A DNA stretch of 14,808 nt, from the NCBI GenBank assembly GCA_913031405.1, contig CAJWCX010000007.1:1-14808 (forward strand), in the 5' to 3' direction. Position 1 is the stretch's first letter, and every line of letters begins with the position of its first letter. Made by a program: the position numbers and the translations under genes. The DNA comes from an uncultured Flavobacteriales bacterium. GTDB taxonomy: Bacteria; Bacteroidota; Bacteroidia; Flavobacteriales_D; Crocinitomicaceae. Shown one piece after another: positions 7,170 through 13,826 of the stretch. The notes below the pieces were generated by a model that did no database searches, was not told the DNA's origin, and was given only the letters and a program-made list of their open reading frames with translations.

Positions 7170-8246
7170 ATGTTATCTATTATTGATCGCTATATCATTA
7201 AAAAGTTCTTGTCAACATTCTTCTTTATGTTGGCCATCATTATGATGTTTTCCATTGTTTTTGATGTTTCAGATAAACTAGGTGAATTTATTGCGAATAA
7301 GGCACCGTTATCAGCTATTATATTTGATTATTACTTGAATTTTGTGATTCTTTATGGCAACATGTTCACATCAATGATTGTCTTCATTTCTGTAATTTGG
7401 TTTACAGCTAAAATGGCAAAAGATACAGAGATCATTCCTATTTGGTTCAGTGGAAAGCCAATCTCGAGATACATGCGACCTTATTTCATTTCAGCAACTA
7501 TTTTGATGTTATTTTCATTGGTACTTAATCATTTTATCGTTCCAAGAGCAAATAAGGGCCGTCTAGATTTTGAGGAGAAATATTACAGGGATATTATGAT
7601 TGTTGAAGATTATCATGCTGAGTATCCTGGAAATCAATCGGTCTATTTTTCAAATTATAACAACCGGGATAAAAAAATTAATGATTTTACAGTTCAGAAA
7701 TGGAGTGAAGATGATCAACCTGTATACTATATGAAGTGCAGATATGCAATTAATGATTCCAATAGTAGGATGTGGCATTTAAAAGACTTATATGAAAAGC
7801 GATTTTTTACTGATCATATTGAGATTCGGCATTTGAGCGATTTGGATACGACATTTGACTTCTCTATATCAGATATGGTGCATCGAAAAAATGCAGCAGA
7901 AACAATGACTTATAGCCAATTAAGGTCTTTTATTGATCGAGAAAAGAAGAAAGGCTCCTCCATGGTTCCTTTGTACGAGATTGAACTGCACCAGCGTACT
8001 TCATATCCCTTTGCGGCTTATATTTTAACTTTGATTGGTGTATCAGTTGCCTCTCAAAAGAGAAGAGGTGGTGTTGGAGTCAATATTGCTATAGGTTTGG
8101 GTCTTGTTTTTGTATACATCTTCGCAATGAAAATGCTTACTGTAGCGGCTCTCAATTTAGGATTTCCAGCACTTTTATCGGTTTGGGCACCAAATATTTT
8201 TTTTGCTTTCATTGCCCTTATCCTTTTTAAGGCAGCTCAGAAATAA
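7170..8246 (+). CDS. lptG: LptF/LptG (YjgP/YjgQ) family permease of the lipopolysaccharide exporter
   Basis: Inner-membrane subunit that, with its partner permease and the ATPase LptB, extracts lipopolysaccharide and passes it to the periplasmic bridge. The protein is 358 aa with the family layout: three N-terminal membrane segments (about 13-33, 52-80 and 103-123), a periplasmic beta-jellyroll (about 130-260) and three C-terminal membrane segments (about 278-297, 305-325 and 338-355). The N-terminus MLSIIDRYIIKKFLSTFFFM is typical of Bacteroidota YjgP/YjgQ proteins. The ATG abuts the tgt stop codon, so the two are cotranscribed. The assignment to LptG over LptF rests on resemblance only; the second permease is not in the window. 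No terminator is seen after the stop. Confidence 0.85.
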   Translation: MLSIIDRYIIKKFLSTFFFMLAIIMMFSIVFDVSDKLGEFIANKAPLSAIIFDYYLNFVILYGNMFTSMIVFISVIWFTAKMAKDTEIIPIWFSGKPISRYMRPYFISATILMLFSLVLNHFIVPRANKGRLDFEEKYYRDIMIVEDYHAEYPGNQSVYFSNYNNRDKKINDFTVQKWSEDDQPVYYMKCRYAINDSNSRMWHLKDLYEKRFFTDHIEIRHLSDLDTTFDFSISDMVHRKNAAETMTYSQLRSFIDREKKKGSSMVPLYEIELHQRTSYPFAAYILTLIGVSVASQKRRGGVGVNIAIGLGLVFVYIFAMKMLTVAALNLGFPALLSVWAPNIFFAFIALILFKAAQK

Positions 8247-8408
8247 ATCAGTCTTCTACGTATTCCTACGTATTCTTTTTCGGGTCATCACTTAGCCCGT
8301 ATTTCGTGTCCTTTGGTATTTTTCATTTTGGGAGGTATCATTTTTACCACACACCATTTATTACATAGACTTTTAGTGTATCAATTTTTACTCTTTAAAA
8401 AAAAGGAT
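8247..8408. other. Intergenic region lptG / protease
   Basis: A 162-bp gap. It contains a perfect tandem duplication of a 10-bp unit (listed separately) and a weak CGGG/CCCG pairing at 8281-8299 that is too short to call a terminator. A poor promoter-like box, TCATTTTG, lies at 8323-8330 with no partner at a proper distance. The frame of the protease stays open upstream to 8313 but without convincing start or protein features. Confidence 0.4.
8256..8275. repeat. Two tandem copies of a 10-bp unit
   Basis: CTACGTATTC occurs twice head to tail just after the lptG stop codon. Each copy holds the palindromic hexamer TACGTA. Only two copies are present and no further copy was noticed nearby. Confidence 0.6.
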
Positions 8409-10547
8409 ATGAAAACGCTACTCTCCTCTCTCAGAAATTCAATATTGACTTTCTCCTTAATAATGATCTATTCAATCTCTTTTGCACAGCAAGAGTCAAC
8501 AGTATGGTTAACCATTAATGATTCTAAAGATGTTCCAAGATTTAATACCTATGGGCAACTTTTCGCGCAGGATACGAGCTTCAATGAAGCGATTACTTCT
8601 TTAAACATTAAAGAGGTTAAAAAAGCTCTATCGTCTTCAAGAAATCCTTCATTGTTAAAAGTATATGAGGTCACTTGCGAATGTGAACAGGAAGATTTAT
8701 ATGCAACCTTATCCAATAAGGTATCGGTAGTTTCTAAAGTAGAGTATGGTCCAGATTATAAAATTTTAGCTACTCCGAATGATTATGGATTGAATACCAA
8801 TCATTATGCACTTGATCTTATAGGAGCCGAAATTGCTTGGAACATTACAACTGGAGATACAAATGTTGTGATTGCTGTTTCTGATCAAAATTTTGAAGTC
8901 ACACACGAAGAGTTAGAATCTCAATACATTTATTACGATGCCACAAATACTGAGTCTACTGGTCACGGTACTGCTGTAGCGATTATGGCAGGTGGTGCAA
9001 CTGATAATAATAATTTCAATAGTTCTATTGGATATAAAAGTAGTTTGGCTCTATATCGTATGAATATTAATGAAATTCTGAATGCTTCTTATGCAGGCGC
9101 AGATGTCATTAACCTCAGCTGGACATCTGGATGTGATCATAGTACATATGTCCAAGATGTTATTAATGAAGCCTATGAAAATGGGAGCTTTATTGTGGCG
9201 GCCGCAGGAAATGGAAGTACCTGTGGAGGTCCTCAAAATTTGGTTTATCCTGCATCCTATGATAATGTCTTTGCAGTTACAAGCGTTGGTCAAAACTTCA
9301 GCCATCAGGGTGTATCAGGTGATGCGAATTCAACACACCAACATAACGAAAAGGTAGATCTTAGTGCGCCAGGATATGATGTTTTAATTAGCCCCTCTGA
9401 CGGATGGGAGATTGTTGGTTCCGGAACATCGTACGCGAGTCCAATGGTATCAGGTACTGTAGCCTTAATAAAAGCGGCTAATCCTTGTTTGACAAATGAA
9501 GATATCACGTATATTTTGAAAGCTTCATCAACCAACATAGATGCTTTTAATCCGGATTATATTGGCTTGATTGGTGAGGGTTGTTTAAATGCAGGAGCGG
9601 CATTAGAAATGGCTCAAGATTATAATCAAATGGCTTTAAATTTTACGGAATCCTTATCCTGCGGAACGGATGGTGGTTCTATTGAAGTTGAAATTAATGG
9701 AGGAACTGCTCCCTATACAATACAGTGGTCAAATGGAGAAAGTGGATTGCATATTACTGATCTGGCTAGTGGAGAATATTCGGTGATAATTAGTGACGCT
9801 AACGGTTGCTCGAAGGAAGCGATTATTCTTCTTGAAACAGCACCTCAGATAAGTTTTGATGCTGAAATTCAATATGTTTCATGCAATGATTTTGAAAATG
9901 GATCCATAGATCTGACAATAATTACCGGTGAAGGTGCTTTCACCTACGAATGGGAAAATGGAATGCAAACAGAGGACATTTCAAATTTGTCTGCAGGGAT
10001 CTACGGGGTGACTGTAACTGATACGTATGGATGTCAAGTGTCTGGTGATTTTGATGTAAAACAACCCGATTTATTAGAGGCTAGTTTGATTACAAATCCT
10101 ATCACCGATGACATAAATGGAGAGATTGATTTGACGGTATCAGGGGGAACGACACCATACACATATCTTTGGAATACCGGAGATACTTCCGAAGACTTAT
10201 ATGATTTACCTGCTGGAGATTATGAAGTTCTTGTAACAGACGATAATGGTTGTGATATCATTTTGAACGGTACGATTGAGAATTTTAGTTCAGCAGCAGT
10301 AGGACACATAAACGATATGAATATTCTCATTTATCCTAATCCAACAAATGACTTTGCTTCGGTAAGATGGGAAAATAAAGAGGTATCGGAAATTACCATT
10401 GTAAATACAAATGGTCAAATTATTCAAAAGGCTGATGTATCTCTGCAAAATTCATTTCAAACTTATAATCTGAATGCCGGAGTATATCTAGTCTACCTTG
10501 AAGGTCCCAACAATATGATATACTCAGGAAAGCTTATCGCTCAATAG
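8409..10547 (+). CDS. Secreted subtilisin-like (S8) serine protease with SprB-type repeats and T9SS sorting domain
   Basis: Extracellular protease of 712 aa, exported by Sec and then by the type IX system. The signal peptide is about residues 1-26 (MKTLLSSLRN..., hydrophobic core, SFA before QQ). A prodomain-like region (27-120) leads into the S8 domain (about 135-402). The catalytic triad is complete: D159 in an atypical VSDQNF setting instead of the usual D-T/S-G, H186 in GHGTAVA, S341 in GSGTSYASP, with oxyanion N268 in AAAGNGS. Three SprB-like repeats follow (about 410-478, 480-553, 556-622), each ending near a YxVxVTDxxGC pattern. The C-terminus (638-712) has IYPNPTND and GVYLVYLEG, the type A T9SS tail. 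The ATG at 8409 was chosen because it gives the signal peptide and has AGG upstream. A hairpin terminator follows the stop. Confidence 0.93.
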   Translation: MKTLLSSLRNSILTFSLIMIYSISFAQQESTVWLTINDSKDVPRFNTYGQLFAQDTSFNEAITSLNIKEVKKALSSSRNPSLLKVYEVTCECEQEDLYATLSNKVSVVSKVEYGPDYKILATPNDYGLNTNHYALDLIGAEIAWNITTGDTNVVIAVSDQNFEVTHEELESQYIYYDATNTESTGHGTAVAIMAGGATDNNNFNSSIGYKSSLALYRMNINEILNASYAGADVINLSWTSGCDHSTYVQDVINEAYENGSFIVAAAGNGSTCGGPQNLVYPASYDNVFAVTSVGQNFSHQGVSGDANSTHQHNEKVDLSAPGYDVLISPSDGWEIVGSGTSYASPMVSGTVALIKAANPCLTNEDITYILKASSTNIDAFNPDYIGLIGEGCLNAGAALEMAQDYNQMALNFTESLSCGTDGGSIEVEINGGTAPYTIQWSNGESGLHITDLASGEYSVIISDANGCSKEAIILLETAPQISFDAEIQYVSCNDFENGSIDLTIITGEGAFTYEWENGMQTEDISNLSAGIYGVTVTDTYGCQVSGDFDVKQPDLLEASLITNPITDDINGEIDLTVSGGTTPYTYLWNTGDTSEDLYDLPAGDYEVLVTDDNGCDIILNGTIENFSSAAVGHINDMNILIYPNPTNDFASVRWENKEVSEITIVNTNGQIIQKADVSLQNSFQTYNLNAGVYLVYLEGPNNMIYSGKLIAQ

Positions 10548-10577
10548 ACAATCAATTATTGTGTTTCCCTTAATCTG

Positions 10578-10599
10578 AGCCCCCGAAAGGGGGCTTTTT
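10578..10599 (+). terminator. Intrinsic terminator after the protease gene
   Basis: AGCCCCC and GGGGGCT pair perfectly (7 bp) around a GAAA tetraloop, followed by TTTTT and further T-rich sequence. It lies about 30 nt after the protease stop codon and is the clearest terminator in the window. Confidence 0.92.
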
Positions 10600-10839
10600 A
10601 TTTATAGGATTTGGGTAGATTATTTATCATAGACTCACCTTACCCTACGATTTATTTTATAATTTCTAGTAGCTTATTATGGGTATACGTAGTTCCACGC
10701 AAAACATGGTAACATATTACCTATTTCATTGTGGGTGAGAAGTTCTATTTTGTTGTTATTCAATTATATATCATTTTTTTTAGGGAAGAATCCCAGCATC
10801 TTTGTCCTGTATTACAAACACAAATAAAACGATTAAGTA
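10600..10839. other. Intergenic region between the protease terminator and the small membrane protein gene
   Basis: About 240 bp of AT-rich sequence. It holds a 5-4-5 inverted repeat, GGTAA-CATA-TTACC, at 10708-10721 without a T-run, and a promoter-like box just before the next gene. No tRNA-like or riboswitch-like structure was recognised. Confidence 0.4.
10797..10804 (+). promoter_or_regulatory. Candidate -7 box for the small membrane protein gene
   Basis: CATCTTTG differs from TAnnTTTG only at the first base and lies about 35 nt before the ATG at 10840. No TTG or TTTG element is found at the expected upstream spacing, so this is weak. Confidence 0.25.
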
Positions 10840-11046
10840 ATGAGCAGAATGAATCAAAAAGTCAATCACGAATTCATGAAATTATTGATCAGAAATAAAG
10901 TGGCATTTCAATCCGCAACATTGCAAAGAAAGGTGCAAATTGTTTCGGATGCCAAACATAAATTGGACTCCGTTACCTTATTCTTATCAATTTTTTCGAC
11001 TTTCTTTTTATTGATGATGACGGTACGGTCCTTTATTATTCTTTAA
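10840..11046 (+). CDS. Hypothetical small single-pass membrane protein
   Basis: A 68-aa frame I do not recognise. The first 43 residues are polar and rich in Lys, Arg and Gln (12 Lys/Arg), consistent with a cytoplasmic amphipathic or helical part. Residues 44-67 (SVTLFLSIFSTFFLLMMTVR...) form one strongly hydrophobic segment ending at the C-terminus, so a tail-anchored topology with the N-terminus inside is likely. ATG at 10840 follows an A-rich stretch; a second in-frame ATG is four codons in. It ends by overlapping the 3' end of the convergent rnz gene by 11 nt. It stands alone between a terminator and a convergent operon. No Cys, metal or enzyme motif is visible. It could be a non-coding frame, but its tidy charged-then-hydrophobic layout and position outside other genes favour a real gene. 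Confidence 0.5.
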   Translation: MSRMNQKVNHEFMKLLIRNKVAFQSATLQRKVQIVSDAKHKLDSVTLFLSIFSTFFLLMMTVRSFIIL

Positions 11047-11956
11047 AAAGGTCTATAACCAATCCGTCATAGGCAACACGCGAATTTTCGAAAACTCCTT
11101 GAAGTTCCTTGAGATGTTCTTCATCAGAAGTGTATCTAGAAGAGAGGTGACCGACATAAAGGCATTTTACATCGGACAAAAGAGCAATTTCAGCAGCATC
11201 TTGAGTGGTAGAGTGCATGGTAGCTTTGGCAAGTGATTTTTCTTTTTTTAAGAAAGTAGCTTCATGATAAAGAACCGTACTTCCCTTAACAAAATCTACA
11301 ATTTTTAAATCTTTCTTAGTATCAGAGCAATAGGCATAGCTCATCGGAGCTATTTGTGGTTTGGTGACTTCTTGGTAACGACAGATATCTCCGTTTTCTA
11401 GTTCAATATCTTTCCCATTCTGAAGGTCTTTATATTGTTCTAAGCGAATATTTTTCTTTTTAAGTTGAATGGGGTCAAGTTTCAATAGTTTGGTTTTTTC
11501 TTGAATCAAAAAGCCACAGGTTGGAATTTTATGTTTTAAAGGAAAGCTATATACCTCAAGGACATCATCTTCGAATATTTTTTCTTTTTCTTTGAAGTAC
11601 AAGGCATGGAAATGAATTGTATAAGATAGTTTGGATCCTCCCAAATGAAGCTGTGTCATTAAAATTTCTTCAAGCTCTTCGGGTCCGTGTATGTGTATTT
11701 CTTTTTCTCTGCCTAAAAGATTTAATGAGCTCAGTAGCCCAACTAATCCAAAATAATGATCACCATGCAGGTGTGAAATAAATATGCGAGAAATCTTTTG
11801 AAAATGGATTTTATATTTTCGAAGCTGAACCTGGGTTCCTTCAGCACAATCAATAAGAAAATGTCGGTTATTACAATTGATATACTGTGAGGAAGGCATT
11901 CTGATTTGTGTAGGCAATGCAGCTCCACTTCCCAGAATAGTTACGATAAAATTCAC
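11036..11956 (-). CDS. rnz: Ribonuclease Z (tRNA 3' endonuclease)
   Basis: Metallo-beta-lactamase-fold endonuclease that trims the 3' trailer of tRNA precursors. The protein is 306 aa, the size of short-form RNase Z. Zinc ligands and motifs are all present: ILGSGAALPT (7-16), SHLHGDHYFGL with H62, H64, D66 and H67, H142 in PLKHKIPTCGF, D212 in YCSDT, H248 in MHSTTQDAA, and H270 in VGHLSSRYT. The insert at about 155-200, with a lysine-rich stretch, corresponds to the region between the two halves of the fold, including the flexible arm and linker that bind tRNA. The start is a GTG at 11956 that overlaps the STAS gene's TGA as GTGA, a coupling overlap of 4 nt. It is the last gene of the pyrR-pyrB-STAS-rnz unit and converges on the small membrane protein gene. 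Confidence 0.97.
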   Translation of the reverse strand: MNFIVTILGSGAALPTQIRMPSSQYINCNNRHFLIDCAEGTQVQLRKYKIHFQKISRIFISHLHGDHYFGLVGLLSSLNLLGREKEIHIHGPEELEEILMTQLHLGGSKLSYTIHFHALYFKEKEKIFEDDVLEVYSFPLKHKIPTCGFLIQEKTKLLKLDPIQLKKKNIRLEQYKDLQNGKDIELENGDICRYQEVTKPQIAPMSYAYCSDTKKDLKIVDFVKGSTVLYHEATFLKKEKSLAKATMHSTTQDAAEIALLSDVKCLYVGHLSSRYTSDEEHLKELQGVFENSRVAYDGLVIDLFKE

Positions 11957-12297
11957 TCTTTGTTTTTAGCAATAGCCGTTTCTACGTCATTGTATATATG
12001 GAGCACTTTGTCTAATTGTGCGATTTGAATCAGTTTAAGTACATTGGTTTGAACATTAGACATTGAGAATGAACCGTTGGTATCTTTGCAGAGTCTGTTG
12101 GCAATGAGAATGGCACTAAGACCAGATGAATCACAATATTTTGTTGAGCTTAAATCTAAAACAAGTTTGTTGTTGGATGCTTTATTTAAATGAATAAAGA
12201 GACTTTTAAGCTCGGGGGCGTTGGTAGAATCTAGTTTTTCTACATTCGACCGAACAACTGCCACCTTTCCTTTGTGTTCTGATGTGAAATTTTCCAT
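11953..12297 (-). CDS. STAS-domain protein, anti-anti-sigma factor type
   Basis: A stand-alone STAS domain of 114 aa, of the kind that binds an anti-sigma or switch kinase and is controlled by serine phosphorylation. The order is as in SpoIIAA/RsbV: KLDSTNAPELKSL (21-33), the strand KLVLDLSSTKYC (44-55), the phosphorylation loop DSSGLSA (56-62) with both serines kept, and a C-terminal helix with VLKLIQIAQLDKVLHIY. The start is the ATG at 12297, giving MENFTSEHKGKVAVV and a 22-nt gap to pyrB. A frame-open upstream codon at 12330 would overlap pyrB and add unconserved residues. The stop overlaps the rnz start by 4 nt. No kinase, phosphatase or anti-sigma gene is nearby, so its partner is unknown. 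Confidence 0.88.
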   Translation of the reverse strand: MENFTSEHKGKVAVVRSNVEKLDSTNAPELKSLFIHLNKASNNKLVLDLSSTKYCDSSGLSAILIANRLCKDTNGSFSMSNVQTNVLKLIQIAQLDKVLHIYNDVETAIAKNKE

Positions 12298-12319
12298 TGC
12301 TATTTCAAAAGTAAAAAAA

Positions 12320-13249
12320 TTAGCGTTCAATTTGAGCCGCGAGCAAATAAATTACTGCCATTCGTATGGCAACCCCATTTTCAACTTGTTGTAATATGAT
12401 ACTTTGATCGCTATCAGCAACATCAGAAGTGATTTCTATCCCTCTATTTATAGGTCCTGGATGCATTACCACAATTTCTTTACTTAATGAGTCTAAGATT
12501 TCTTTTGTAAGTCCGAAGGTCATGGAATATTCCCTAAGCGAAGGAAAATATTTAACGTCTTGTCGTTCAAGCTGAATTCTGAGCATATTCGCTACATCGC
12601 ACCATTCCAGTGCTTCTTTCAGATTATATGAAACTTTTACGCCTAGGCTTTTCATATGTATGGGAATCAATGTTTTTGGCCCACAGACCATCACCTCTGC
12701 ACCAAGCTTTTGAAGGCAATAGATATTGGACAAAGCGACTCTTGAGTGAAGTATGTCACCTACAATGACAACTTTCTTTCCCTCAAGGCTTCCCAGTTGC
12801 TCACGAATCGAATAGGCGTCCAAAAGTGCTTGAGTAGGGTGCTCATGTGTGCCGTCTCCTGCATTCACGACTTTTGCATTTACTTTTTTGGATAAAAATG
12901 AAGCTGCACCAGGACTGGGATGCCTCATTACAACCAAGTCGACTTTCATCGAAAGAATATTATTGACTGTATCGACTAAGGTTTCTCCTTTTTTTACGGA
13001 GCTCCCTGAAGCACTGAAGTTGATGATATCGGCAGACAATCTTTTTTCCGCCAATTCAAAGGATAATTTAGTTCGTGTTGAGTTTTCAAAGAAAAGATTG
13101 GCAATGGTGATATCTCTGAGCGAAGGTACTTTTTTAATGGGTCGGTTAATGACTTGCTTAAAGCTATCTGCTGTTTTGAAAATCAAATCGAGGTCTTCTC
13201 TGGTAAGATCTCTGATACCAATCAAATGTTCTACACTTAAACTATTCAT
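12320..13249 (-). CDS. pyrB: Aspartate carbamoyltransferase catalytic subunit
   Basis: Second step of pyrimidine synthesis: carbamoyl phosphate plus aspartate gives carbamoyl-aspartate. The protein is 309 aa, the usual length for the catalytic chain. The carbamoyl-phosphate site FFENSTRTKLSFELAEKRL covers about residues 53-71. The lid loop residues S83 and K87 are in GSSVKKGET, HPTQALLDAY lies at 137-146, and the aspartate site HPGPINRG at 263-270. No pyrI regulatory subunit gene follows; instead pyrR precedes it, so the enzyme is likely the unregulated trimer type with control at expression level. ATG at 13249 overlaps the end of pyrR by 8 nt, indicating coupled translation. Confidence 0.98.
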   Translation of the reverse strand: MNSLSVEHLIGIRDLTREDLDLIFKTADSFKQVINRPIKKVPSLRDITIANLFFENSTRTKLSFELAEKRLSADIINFSASGSSVKKGETLVDTVNNILSMKVDLVVMRHPSPGAASFLSKKVNAKVVNAGDGTHEHPTQALLDAYSIREQLGSLEGKKVVIVGDILHSRVALSNIYCLQKLGAEVMVCGPKTLIPIHMKSLGVKVSYNLKEALEWCDVANMLRIQLERQDVKYFPSLREYSMTFGLTKEILDSLSKEIVVMHPGPINRGIEITSDVADSDQSIILQQVENGVAIRMAVIYLLAAQIER

Positions 13250-13790
13250 TGCTTTCTTTTGTGTAAAGTACTATTTTATCTTCTCCTTCATGTTCTTTCC
13301 ATTCCACGGAAACTCTTTCTGATAATAGGGTATCCACAGCTTTCCCTACATAATTTGCTTCAATAGGAAGGTCTCTTCGAAATCTTCTGTCAATGAGCAC
13401 CATCAATTCTACGCTTTTCGGCCGTCCAAATGACAGCACAGCATCTAATCCTGATCGAATGGTCCGTCCAGTAAATAAAACATCGTCTACTAGAATGACA
13501 TCCTTATTTTCTAAACTAAAGTCTATATTGGTGACGCTAGGTAACAAAGGTGTTTCTCTTCGTCTAAAATCATCTCTGTAAAAAGTGATGTCAAGATTAC
13601 CACAAGTAATGTCCTTTTTTAAGATGTCTTCCAGAAGGGCTTTTAATCGCTCAACAACATGAATACCTCTTGGCTGGAGCCCAACAATTACAGTGTTGCT
13701 AAAGTCGTTATGAGATTCAATGAGTTCATGGCAAAGTCTTTTTAGAGTCAGTTCTAGGTGCTTGGCATTAAGGATGACCTGCTTTTCCAT
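13242..13790 (-). CDS. pyrR: PyrR: pyrimidine operon regulator / uracil phosphoribosyltransferase
   Basis: Phosphoribosyltransferase-fold protein of 182 aa, the usual PyrR length. In Gram-positive bacteria PyrR binds a leader RNA in response to UMP and attenuates pyr operons; many homologues also convert uracil plus PRPP to UMP. The PRPP loop VILVDDVLFTGRT lies at 98-110. VGLQPRGIHVVERL (36-49), DITFYRDDF (67-75) and LIDRRFRRDLPIEANYVGK (132-150) are family-typical. The start is the ATG at 13790; the frame runs three codons further to a TTG, which is less likely. It is followed by pyrB with an 8-nt overlap and preceded by folC with a 29-nt gap that contains a good promoter. The predicted leader is almost nil, so leader attenuation at its own 5' end is unlikely. 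Confidence 0.96.
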   Translation of the reverse strand: MEKQVILNAKHLELTLKRLCHELIESHNDFSNTVIVGLQPRGIHVVERLKALLEDILKKDITCGNLDITFYRDDFRRRETPLLPSVTNIDFSLENKDVILVDDVLFTGRTIRSGLDAVLSFGRPKSVELMVLIDRRFRRDLPIEANYVGKAVDTLLSERVSVEWKEHEGEDKIVLYTKESNE

Positions 13791-13796
13791 CGAGGG

Positions 13797-13826
13797 CAAA
13801 GATAAAGGTATTTTGTGATTTACAAA
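13797..13826 (-). promoter_or_regulatory. Promoter of the pyrR-pyrB-STAS-rnz unit
   Basis: On the minus strand TTTG (13826-13823) is followed after 18 nt by TATCTTTG (13804-13797), an exact TAnnTTTG. This is the best full promoter match noticed in the window. The -33 element overlaps the last sense codon and stop of folC. Only six bases lie between the -7 box and the pyrR ATG, so the transcript would have almost no 5' leader. Confidence 0.6.

Noticed and set aside
8256..8275. Tandem repeat as the beginning of a CRISPR or variable repeat locus
   Set aside because: Only two 10-bp copies without spacers; no cas genes or further copies are present.
8281..8299. Possible terminator hairpin after lptG
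   Set aside because: Only a 4-bp CGGG/CCCG stem with an 11-nt loop and no T-run after it.
8313..8408. A 32-residue N-terminal extension of the protease
   Set aside because: It would bury the signal peptide behind an unconserved stretch and begins at a non-ATG codon; the ATG at 8409 gives a proper signal peptide.
12849..13322. A 157-codon open frame on the plus strand opposite pyrB and the pyrR 3' end
   Set aside because: It lies antisense to two unmistakable conserved genes and its predicted protein has no recognisable features.
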